Of a DNA stretch of 64,000 nucleotides, positions 22,640-31,805 are shown in pieces. The position numbers and the translations under genes are program-made. Below the pieces are notes generated by a model. That model was not told the DNA's origin. It made no database searches and saw only the letters and a program-made list of their open reading frames with translations. The stretch comes from Beta vulgaris subsp. vulgaris (lineage: Eukaryota; Streptophyta; Magnoliopsida; Caryophyllales; Amaranthaceae): assembly GCF_026745355.1 (NCBI RefSeq), contig NC_079206.1, positions 33,610,653-33,674,652 of the forward strand, read 5' to 3'. The stretch's first letter is position 1. Each line of letters starts with the position of its first letter.

Positions 22640-22665
22640 TCCTCCCCTTCTTCAAAAGGAATTGT
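22640..22665 (-). other. Polypurine tract of the nested gypsy element
   Basis: The plus strand 'tcctccccttcttcaaaagg' is, on the minus strand, a purine tract GAAGAAGGGGAGGA directly upstream of the 3' LTR. The pol frame appears to run into it, with an ELRTIPFEEGEDD-like reading after one shift near 22695. Confidence 0.8.
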
Positions 22666-23645
22666 CCTCAATTCTAGCACATCTTCATCTTCTAAGTATG
22701 GGATAAGTCACCTACATTGAATGTTGCTGCCACGCCATAATCTCCGGGAAGGTCTATCTTGTATGCATTGTCTCCATAACGTTCAAGAACTTTGAAAGGT
22801 CCTTCAGCTCTAGGCATGAGTTTATGCTTCCTTTTGCTTGGAAATCTCTCCTTCCTTAGGTGAATCCACACTAAATCTCCCGGTGCAAACACCTTAGGCT
22901 TTCGGCCCTTGTTTGCTTTCCTCTTATACATCTCATTAGCCTTCTCTATGTTGGTGCGTACCTCCTTGTGAACCTTCACCATAGCTTCAGCTTGTTGCCT
23001 AGCATCTCCATGAACATAAGAGTCTTTAGGCAAGGAAATAAGATCAATAGGCACATAAGGATTTACCCCATATACCACTTCGAATGGTGAGTGTTTGGTT
23101 GCAAAAGTGGGAGTCCTATTGTATGCAAATTCAGCATGGCATAGCTTCACGTCCCAATCCTTTCCTGTCTTGCTTACTAAGCCCCTTAATAAGGTGCCTA
23201 GAGTTCTATTAGTCACCTCCGTCTGGCCATCAGTTTGAGGGTGGTGTGAAGTACTAAATAGCAACTTAGTACCCATCATCCTCCATAGGGATCTCCAAAA
23301 GTGACTCAAAAACTTACTATCTCTATCTGAGACAATAGTTCTTGGTACTCCATGCAAGCGTACTATTTCCCTGAAATACAAACATGAAACATTAATAGCA
23401 TCTTCTGTTTTATGGCAAGGCACAAAGTGTGCCATTTTTGAGAATCTATCCACCACCACCATGATGGAATCTTTCCCTCTTTGTGTTCTAGGAAGTGCTA
23501 CAATGAAATCCATGCTAACATCCTCCCATGGTCTCTCTGGCACAGGTAAAGGAGTGTATAACCCCTTATGGAATGTACTCTTTGCCCTTTGACAAACACC
23601 ACAACGAGCCAAAACAGCATGTACTTCTTTATCATATGAGGCCAT
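22650..23645 (-). pseudogene. Nested gypsy integrase, core and C-terminal domain
   Basis: A 317-codon frame (23645-22692). After the CGVCQRAK end of the zinc-binding domain comes the catalytic core. The first Asp is in [10 protein letters not shown] (residue 46), the second in IVSDRDSKF (residue 107), and the Glu in HPQTDGQTEVTNR (residue 143). The 35-residue gap gives the classic D,D35E. The C-terminal part has PGDLVWIHLRKERF and FKVLERYGDNAYKIDLPG, the GPY/F-type module. It stops after FNVGDLSHT, where a one-base shift would carry it on. The catalytic triad is complete and only the frame is broken at both ends. Confidence 0.88.
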
Positions 23646-23908
23646 GAAAAGTGCTCTTGTAATAGCTCCATTGTCTTGCTTACACCAAAATGACCAGCCA
23701 AACCACCTCCATGAGCTTCTCTAATCAACAAGTCACGAACAGGACACTTAGGAACACATAGCTTGTTCCCTTTGAATAAGAACCCCTCCATTTGATGATA
23801 ATGGTCTTTTGGACCATCTTTGGTAGCCACGAACAGGTCACGCATCTCCTCATCAAGAACATAGAACTCTTTGATCAATTCAAACCCAAGTACCTTGGAA
23901 TCCACCAT
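23498..23908 (-). pseudogene. Nested gypsy integrase zinc-binding domain
   Basis: This frame holds the N-terminal HHCC region: [41 protein letters not shown] followed by HFSWPHM. The two Cys of the finger are reached only after a shift into the next frame (CGVCQRAK at the start of the core frame). The overlap with the core frame at 23645 shows a one-base discontinuity. Confidence 0.8.
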
Positions 23909-24315
23909 AGAAGCAATACATGTCTCCTTGATAGTGCATCTGCTACAATGTTAGCTTTTCCAGCCTTATACTTAGCAACAAAATTGAATGATTGTAAGAA
24001 TTCTACCCATTTAGCATGACGAGCACTAAGCTTATGTTGTCCATGAATATATTTCAAAGATTCATGATCAGAATGAAGAACAAAAGCTTGTGGTCTTAAA
24101 TAATGACTCCAATGATTAAGAGCTCTAACCATAGCATAAAACTCTTTATCATAGGTAGAATAGTTCAATTTGGCTTGATTAAGCTTCTCACTAAAATAAG
24201 CAATAGGCTTACCACATTGAATCAAAACAGCTCCAATACCTGTTCCACTTGCATCACACTCAACTTCAAAAGGTTTAGTAAAATCAGGTAAAGCTAGAAT
24301 GGGCGTATTACACAT
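23875..24315 (-). pseudogene. Nested gypsy RNase H
   Basis: A 146-codon frame with [18 protein letters not shown] (first catalytic Asp), [30 protein letters not shown] (Glu), [10 protein letters not shown] (second Asp) and the terminal ADALSRRH. All expected catalytic positions appear present. It overlaps the RT frame by a few codons and is offset by one base at each end. Confidence 0.88.
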
Positions 24316-25628
24316 CTTTTCTTTTCAAGTTCAAACGCCTTTTGAGCTGCATCACTCCATTCAAATCTTCCATGTTTAGTGCATTCAGTTATAGGAGCTA
24401 ATAAAGTACTGAAATTATTTATAAATCTCCTATAAAATGAAGCTAAACCATGAAAAGATCTCACCTCAGTGATGGTCTTAGGAACCGGCCAAGAAGAGAT
24501 AGCCTCCACTTTGGATGGATCTACCTTCACACCTTCATCTGAAATAATGAAACCAAGGAAGCCAATCTCCCTTTGCATGAATGTACACTTCTCAATCTTG
24601 CCATAGAGCTTTTGCTCCCTTAGAACCTCGAACAATTGTTGCAAATGATTCAAATGAGCATCATGGTTAGAACTATAAACAAGAATATCATCCAAGTAAA
24701 CAACCACGAACTTTCCCAAAAATGGCCTAAGTACTTCATTCATCAATCTCATGAAAGTACTAGGGGCATTTGTGAGACCAAATGGCATAACCAGCCACTC
24801 ATACAAACCATACTTTGTCTTGAAAGCCGTCTTCCACTCATCTCCTTCTCTCATGCATATTTGATGATATCCACTCCTCAAATCAATCTTTGAAAACACC
24901 TTGGAGCCACTCAACTCATCTAACATGTCATCTAATCTAGGGATGGGAAATCTGTATTTTATGGTTATGTTGTTCACTGCACGACTATCAATACACATTC
25001 TCCAAGTTCCATCCTTCTTAGGCACAAGCAACGCCGGAACAGCACAAGGACTCTTACTCTCCCTCACGTAGCCTCTCTCCATCAACTCACTGATTTGGCT
25101 TTGTAACTCCTCACTTTCTTTGGGATTGCATCTATAGGAAGGTTTATTTGGGATTGGTGCTCCGGGAATGAGATCAATTTGATGCTCAATTCCACGTTTA
25201 GGGGGTAGGCCGAATGGTAGTTCACTAGGAAACACATCCTTAAACTCCTTCAACAACTCCCTCAATTTCGGATCTTTCACCTCCATTCCTTCATTCACCT
25301 CCTTAGCAACCAGCACATACACCACATGATTAGCCTCCAACTCCCTCTCAAACTTTTTTCTCCCTAAAAACACACTTCCACACATTAGGTTTTCTTTTGG
25401 TTTAGGCTTTGTGTTTCGGATTTTAGAAGGGGGTAATGGTAGTAGGGTTTTGATTTTTCCATCCTTATTCACCTTATACACATTAGTAGCACCATCATGT
25501 ATAACTTTTCGATCAAATTGCCAAGGTCTACCAAGTAACACATGACAAGCAGTCATAGGAATTACATCACATAGAATTTCATCTTGATAATTTCCTATAG
25601 AAAACGTGAGCAAGACTCTTTCTTTCAC
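24294..25628 (-). pseudogene. Nested gypsy reverse transcriptase (with protease C-terminal part)
   Basis: A 444-codon frame. Residues 20-45 ([22 protein letters not shown]) are the end of the retropepsin fold. The RT starts near residue 145 with [21 protein letters not shown], then [50 protein letters not shown] and the catalytic YLDD at residues 311-314. It then runs into [17 protein letters not shown] and [12 protein letters not shown]. All RT motifs look intact. It ends at a frame change into RNase H near 24310. Confidence 0.92.
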
Positions 25629-25657
25629 CCTTACTTCATTATCATCATCTAGCCATT

Positions 25658-26563
25658 TTAGCTTATAAGGATGTGGATGTTTATAGTAGGTAGTTCTAAT
25701 TTCTTTACAAGTTCAGTTGAAGCAACATTAGTACAACTACCTCCATCTATAATCAAAGTGCATAGCTTTTTATTCACTAAGCATTTAGAATGAAAAATGG
25801 TTTCTCTTTGTTCCTCATTTTCAGCCACAACATTAGAATACAAAGACCTTCTAAGAACCAAAGTTTCACCCTCCATTTCTGGATTACATACATCCTCCTC
25901 TTCACTTTCGGTTTTATCATGTTCCATCTCTAAAAGAGATTCTTTTTCCAATTCATCTATCTCCTCTATGTCTCTTATGGTCATGACTCTTTTAGTAGGA
26001 CAAGCAGATTGATAGTGACCATAGCCTTGACACTTAAAACATTTCACTTTTAAAGATTTATCATCTACAACCTTCTCTTTATCTTTCTTAGTGAAATCGG
26101 TTTTTTTGTTCTTATCAAAGTTACTAGTACTAGGATTAGCTTTGAAAGTACTAAATGGCTTTGAATAAGACTTACTTGCAGCTGGTTTCTTCTTTTGGCC
26201 ATCAATTTTAAGAGCCACCTTGCAAGCTTCATCGAAAGTAAGGTATGGATACACCTCCACTTTCTCTCGTACATCTTCATTTAGGCCTCCTAGGAATCGA
26301 CCTAGCTTTTGCTCCTCCATTTCTTCTATTTCACAAACAATGGAAAGCTTCTCAAACTCCTTGATGTACTCCTCCATGGACATGGCGCCTTGCTTGAGTG
26401 TGGACCACCTAACATACTGATTTTGTTTGTAGTTAGTTGGCACAAAACGCTTCCTTAATTGCTTCTTCAATTTCTCCCATGTAGCAATCTTGGATTTGTC
26501 CTCCTTTATCCTTTGTCTCTTCACGCCATCTAACCAAATTGATGCATATTTGGTTAACTTCAA
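25658..26563 (-). pseudogene. gag: Nested gypsy gag (main part), zinc knuckle and protease start
   Basis: A 301-codon frame. Residues 1-130 are the retrotransposon gag domain (ATWEKLKKQLRKRFVP, GAMSMEEYIKEFEKL, RFLGGLNEDVREKVE). Near residue 174 lies a CCHC knuckle, KCFKCQGYGHYQSACP. Near residue 275 the protease active site reads LIIDGGSCTNVAS, with Asp-Gly-Gly in place of the more common Asp-Ser/Thr-Gly; gypsy elements of this group often have DGGS. The frame stops shortly after, where a one-base shift leads into the RT frame. Confidence 0.88.
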
Positions 26564-26853
26564 AACAGCAACCTTATACTTCTCTCATGTGGAGTATCCT
26601 TGTAATCAAAGAAACGTTCTAAAGATCGTTCCCATTCAAGGTATGTTTCCGGATCACTAGCTCCATCAAACTCCGGGACTTCTATCTTCAATCCTCTATC
26701 ATCAGCCTTAGAACTCCTTTCCTCCTCATTGTTTTTCTTCTTGAACACTTCTATGGTTAATTGAGTCATCATCTCTTGCAATGCATTGTTTTGCCTAGCT
26801 AAAGCATCTAGTATGGCATCTCTTCTAACATCATTGTTCAATTCGTCTCCCAT
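26560..26853 (-). pseudogene. gag: Nested gypsy gag N-terminus
   Basis: The first ATG after the primer-binding site on the minus strand (26853). Ninety-seven codons: a basic/glutamine-rich start, a DDRGLKIEVPEFDG motif near residue 70 and PETYLEWERSLERFFDY, the usual start of the gypsy gag domain. It is separated from the rest by a frame change near 26575. Confidence 0.85.
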
Positions 26854-26864
26854 TTCAGAACTAA

Positions 26865-26877
26865 GCTCTTGATACCA
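26865..26877 (-). other. Primer-binding site of the nested gypsy element
   Basis: The plus strand GCTCTTGATACCA is the reverse complement of TGGTATCAAGAGC, two bases from the 5' LTR start at 26880. It is tRNA-Met-like with an A insertion relative to the Sirevirus site. Confidence 0.88.
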
Positions 26878-26879
26878 CT

Positions 26880-27810
26880 TGAAACAAACACCCTCTAATG
26901 AAGAGTGTGTTTAGGACTTGAAACAAACACACCTCTAATGAAGAGTAGTGTTTAGGGTAGATTGAATCACCATCTAAAAGACTCCTCTCTTAGCTTATGA
27001 TTCGGTTTCAATTAAAGAAGTGAATCTCCACTCTCTTCTCTAATCAAAGGATTTTAACTAACAAAACTAGTGAATCACTCTCTAATCTTGTTAATTGGTT
27101 TGAATACTTGTAGTTTTACCTCCCAAGTAGTCGTGCAATAGTTAGAACATAAAACACTCGGTTTTAAGTCTTTAAACACAACGGTTTGTAAGCTTGTTTT
27201 TCAACTCAATAATCTGATTTTCATTCATACTTTGAGCTGCTTATATGTAGTACATAATTAGAACAACTTACTACAACATAAACTAAGCTAATACACACTA
27301 GATAGATTAAACAAAGCAAAAGAAATCACAAAAGATCTCCTAAGGGCTGCTGCTGCGTAGCCTTCCTTAGCTTCCTTCCCATGTGTAGCTTGCTTTAGAG
27401 GTCCAATAAGGTGTTTCCTTCAAGTGAAGACTTCTCCCTTCAAGGAAACTCATCATTTGCTGCAGCTATCTACTTGGACAACCAACTTGGCACAAAATAT
27501 CCTAAGCTAAGTAAAGGAAAACCGAAATACATGTTTAATGTTACAAAAACTGATTTTAGGAGCTAAGTGATTAACTATACAATTAGTGTAAGTAAAGCAT
27601 GATTAGAACTAAACTAACACTAATTAAACAAAAACACCTTAAGCACACACTCCTAACTCCTAAGGAGCTACGTGCTTATCACTTAGTTTCCATCCTTGAT
27701 TACTTAGCATGATCAAACTAGCACTAATCTTTAATCCATGTAGCTCTCCTTTGTTGTAAGTAAGATTAGTGCTTAGTAATACCTCTTGGTGTGCATTTGA
27801 TTTCGCATCA
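26880..27810 (-). repeat. Nested gypsy right (5') LTR
   Basis: 931 bp, TGAAACAAAC to GCATCA. Compared with the left LTR it shows many single-base gaps (for example ccg/cg, ggcc/gcc, ttt/tt) and few substitutions. Confidence 0.9.
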
Positions 27811-30800
27811 ATAGTATTAATAGGACGATGGCGGAAATATCGTCTTCTGGGAATGTCACTATTACAAGAAATGCGATTACATAACTAAGTGATAAACTAA
27901 CATAAGTAAATAGTATAAATAAATTATAGTAATTAGAGTAATAACTGAAAGAGAAAACTGACTCTTCAACTAACTAAAAGTCTAGGCCTAAAACACCTAG
28001 CTTTTAATGCTCACAACTCAACTCGAGCCCAAAACCAAAGGAGAAACCCATCAACATAACCTGCAAAATATACAACAACTTCCACAATCAGTGGGGAGTA
28101 ACTAGCAGTTCTCCCAGCCCAAATAGGAACAGATAATGAACTTAAAGAAATTAGAAGCAACATCAAAGAACACATTATCAAGATACCGTACTCACTAAGA
28201 GGTACAAATAATCATAAGCAACCAATAAGGAAAAATCCACTATCACACCAAATCCCTGTCAACCATGCAACAAATGCGGTCAACAAGCTCAAACACAAAA
28301 GACCATGACGTCTGTGAGTAGACTTATTGGACCATGCCGCCCAAGGCCTACGTTGCATATTCGAGGAACCATACCGCTAGAAGATACAACTTCAAAGATA
28401 CAAACGACAACCATGCAACAAATGCGGTCAACGTTACAAACAAATGCAACAAATGCGGTCAACGTTGCAAACAAATGCAACAAATGTGGTCCACAAGCTC
28501 AAACATAACAGACCATACCGCCTGTGAGTAGACTCTTTGGACCATACCGCCCAAGGCCTACGTTGCATATTCGAGGAACCATACCGCCCTGTTCGAATAG
28601 CCAGCATATTCGAGGAACCATACCGCCCTTTTAGAATAGCTATAATCTACGGATCATACCACTCGTAGTAACCAATGGACCATACCGCCCACGGTTTAGT
28701 AACCAAAGCCTAGGACCATACCGCCCTTAGGTTAGCGAGCATAAATTTCTAGGACCATACCGCCCTTAGAATAATCAAACACAAACTCCTAGGACCATGC
28801 CGCCCTTAGGATCAACGCACAAATTCCTAGAACCATACCATTCTTAGGATCACATATATCTAGAACCATACCGTTCTTAAAATCAACTAACGCAAATTCC
28901 TAGAACCATACCGTTCATAGGGTCGATCAAACACAAATTCCTAGGACCATACCGTCCGTAGGATCAATCCAACTCTACAAGCACAAGGTATACACGACAA
29001 GGTATACACAAAATGCAACTGTTATTGATGCTATATGCAGAAACAGTATACCATATATGGCAACAGCGTAATCAAGTTGTTTTTGGGAAGGATTGTATGT
29101 CTTCCTAGGACCATACCTTTTTTTTGGTTATCAATAACAACTTTGAATTGCCAAAAAAAAAAAAAAAAAAAGGTATACACAAAATCCATCTAATCCAACT
29201 TTCATAGGTATACACAACAAGGTACACAAGCAAATCGAATTCACTAACGAACAAGGTTCGAATGTGTGAATGCACAACAAAGCATAAGCCCTCAACATAC
29301 TCCAAACCAAACAACCACAGGCTTCCCAACAAAATAGGGCACATACCCTTAATGTAACACTTAAGTCAACCAAACAATACTCAAACACCCTTAGTATACA
29401 TATCTAAGACCACTCAAGCAAAGGTACACAAGCTGTAGACCAAAAGGAAACAAAAACGCAACAGCACAACTCAAGAGGCAGCCCCTCGTCGCGAGGTGCG
29501 ACGAGCATCGCGGGTCGCGACAGCCAGCCGTCGCGAGTCGCGAGTAGCCCACTGCCGTGGCCTGCGAGCTTCGCTCGTTCGCCCACAACAACTCCTTCGA
29601 GACTAGCACCAGCCACCCACGCCTACTCCAACCTCAATGACACATCGACACACACACCAAGCACTTCCACAAACATCCATACTTCACCAATAACAACACA
29701 CGACAACTAAGATTCCAAGACGCAATCCAAGTAAATCAACCAAAACTTATTCTAACACACTTAGCATACATGCCTAACACAACACCAATCATCCTCACAT
29801 GAGGCTAAATCTCATCAACAACGACAACTTCTCAAAATCCAAAGATAACCCAAGTGAACCAATGAATCAATTCAACCACAACAACAACAAGGATACAACT
29901 AATCAACAAAATTTAACAAGATGATTATAGTAGCAATCCAAGGTATGAAAACAACACCAACAACCATGAAACTACATGTAACTTCAATCATAAAATCCTC
30001 TAAGTTCCACCTAGCATGATACTACGTTCTCGAACGTGATTCTAACAACCTAAGTTCACAATCTATTCTCTATCGAACTAGAATAGTGCTAGTTACCTTT
30101 TTCTTGAACGTTGCAAACTCTTATTTTGCACTGCTCTGTTCCGACTATGATTCGCGGTGATCAAAAGTTCGGAATCCCAATGGCTCCGGTAAAAGTAAAT
30201 AACAAGATGTCATAAAAGTTCTATCCAAATTTGAAGACTATCCAACGGTTAGATCTCCGGCTACGGTTATTTTTGTGAAGGTGCGACAGGGAACAAAACC
30301 GGATGACTCATCTTATTGCAACGAAAACTGCAGTCTCATCTTCCTCTTTCTTCAAAAACAAATTTTACTACGAGCAAGATCATTCCGGGTAGTTAGATTT
30401 TGACTACTCACACGCTCAATTCGGATAAGAAACGAAGGAGATATGATGCAAAGAAAATAGGTGTGCAGAAATGGACGAAAACCGAGAAGAGAGAAGAACT
30501 CTTTCTCTTCCTCTCTAATGGTTGGACGAGAATGGGGGTTACAATGCAGCAGCCTCATCTGATTAATAACCTTATAAAGCAAAGGTTTAAAGGTGATTAT
30601 AAAGGTGGGTTAATGGAGAATTAAATAGGGAGTTACAAGAGGCTCAAAGGTTAGCTTCATAAGCACGCACCAAAACTCTTCATCATCCACAACATAATTG
30701 CTAATTTTCGGCTAGCATGACATGCCACAAGCAATGCAACATTTCATCACCCAATTAGTCGGTCCAACAACGTTACAAAAAAAATGCTACGCGACAAAAC

Positions 30801-31015
30801 GGGATGCTAAACGTCCAAATAAATAACGAAACTAATATAACAACTTAAAAAATATATATATATAAATATATCACAACATATAAATATATATACACATTTC
30901 ATAACATGTTCCAAAATAATTCAAATAATAAATTATTTATTTTTATGAAAGAGAAAATACCATTTGAAAATAAACAAACACCAAAAATAAAGGGTCAAAA
31001 TTACGGGGCGTTACA
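27811..31015 (-). repeat. LARD right (5') LTR, remainder
   Basis: Resumes at the second ATAGT and follows 16420-19454 closely to the terminus GGGGCGTTACA. It contains the same internal repeat arrays. The one large difference is a ~158-bp poly(A)-tailed insertion at about 29014-29171. Confidence 0.9.
29014..29171 (+). mobile_element. Poly(A)-tailed retroinsertion with target duplication
   Basis: The other LTR lacks this segment. It ends in nineteen A residues (29153-29171) and is flanked by GGTATACACAAAA at 29001-29013 and 29172-29184. A long target duplication with a poly(A) tail means LINE-type target-primed insertion, so this is a SINE or a retroposed transcript. No internal promoter boxes were obvious. 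The piece before the tail includes 'tcctaggaccatacc', the same motif as the surrounding LTR's repeats, so it may be chimeric. Confidence 0.75.
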
Positions 31016-31396
31016 GAAAGAGATGAAATAAAGAGAAAAGATTTTGAGTGAAGTCAAGGGAGAAGTCAACTGTTCAGGGGGAACAGGCTGACGAGGAACC
31101 GGTTCCTAGAGGAACAGAGTTGGTCCAAGTTTAGGTTGTACTACGAGCAAGATCTTTTGGCCTAAAAGTTATTAAAGAGAATTGAGTCACAATCGCTCGT
31201 GGTCAAGGTTTTTCTTCCTATTGGGCCTAGGAAGTTTTCCTTGTAAAAATCTCTTGTTCCTAGTTCTTTCTTAATTCATGCAATTATTTCTTTCTTACTT
31301 AATCATTCTTTTATTTCCGCAAAAAGTTTGAAAATCTCTCCAACTACAATTCACCCCCCCTCTTGTAGTTGCTTAAGTGTTCGTCCAAGACTAACA
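31016..31396 (+). repeat. Sirevirus 3' LTR, right part
   Basis: Resumes with the second GAAAG (31016-31020) and runs to TAACA at 31396. It matches 3060-3435 of the 5' LTR, with one local oddity near 31140: 'tactacgagcaagatctttt' replaces the 5' LTR's 'tacaaaagagagtctttt'. The 'ctacgagcaagatc' part also occurs in the LARD LTR near 30370. Confidence 0.88.
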
Positions 31397-31805
31397 ATTA
31401 GTAGGTTCGAAAAATATAATCATGTTGAACTAACTATTTAATGCAAATATATAATATTTCTATCATATATTCCCTTCCTACATTACCCATGTCTCACAAC
31501 ACAATGAAAATAAAATAAATTAAAAGTATTAAAATAATAGATAATAATATTTACAATTTTCGAATAAATGAATAAATAAAATAAAAAACGTCGAACATAT
31601 ATAAAAGAAAATTCGGAAATTTCGAACAACAAAAAAAAAAATTCGAATTTTTTTTTTGAAAGCCCATTTGCGAAAAATAACATGTTTCAAAAAATAATTT
31701 GACACAACGAATAAGTAGGAGCTCAATTCTAAGAAATTCATTTTAAATAACTACCTAGTTAGGCGCCTAAAATTTTAAAATAAACCGAAAGCTCTGATAC
31801 CCCTT
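31397..31805 (-). mobile_element. Leader of the minus-strand LTR element split by the Sirevirus
   Basis: AT-rich, non-coding. At its right end the plus strand reads GCTCTGATACCCC (31791-31803), a primer-binding site on the minus strand with one change from the usual form. The 5' LTR follows at once. Confidence 0.6.

Larger units (their letters stand above)
21695..27810 (-). mobile_element. Ty3/gypsy element nested in the LARD LTR, minus strand
   Basis: Begins TGAAACAATC, ends GCATCA, with a perfect five-base target duplication ATAGT (21690-21694, 27811-27815). LTRs are about 945 and 931 bp. On the minus strand the order is gag, protease, RT, RNase H, integrase, which is the gypsy order. The pol end has a 'GDLVWIHLRKERFP' and 'DNAYKIDLPGDYGV' module and runs towards the polypurine tract. 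I see no chromodomain. The pattern resembles Reina/Galadriel-type chromoviruses, but I am unsure of the clade. All domains are present, and about six one-base shifts break the polyprotein. Confidence 0.9.
16377..31015 (-). mobile_element. LARD-type non-autonomous LTR retrotransposon, minus strand
   Basis: It is bounded by TGTAACACCCC and GGGGCGTTACA with a perfect five-base target duplication GAAAG (16372-16376, 31016-31020). Two LTRs of about 3.1 kb flank only 2.2 kb of internal sequence with no ORF. The primer-binding site and polypurine tract are on the minus strand. Very long LTRs with non-coding internal DNA define a LARD. The internal end has 'cccttaaaagagtttcgtcctcgaaac', whose reverse complement is close to the conserved end of Tekay/Del chromoviruses. 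A Tekay-type element is therefore the likely parent and source of proteins. The right LTR is interrupted by a gypsy element at 21695-27810. Confidence 0.85.
2291..31396 (+). mobile_element. Sirevirus (Ty1/copia, SIRE/Maximus type) with nested insertions
   Basis: The element runs from a TG at 2291 to a CA at 31396. The flanks are 'gttag' (2286-2290) and 'attag' (31397-31401), a five-base target duplication with one mismatch. The order is LTR, primer-binding site, gag with two zinc knuckles, protease, integrase, RT and RNase H, then an envelope-like ORF, a polypurine tract and the 3' LTR. Integrase before RT defines copia. LTRs over 1 kb, two knuckles and an ORF after pol fit the Sirevirus/Maximus lineage. 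Two large elements (8380-13240 and 16377-31015) sit inside it, which makes it 29 kb long. All enzymatic ORFs are frameshifted, so this copy is not autonomous. Confidence 0.88.
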
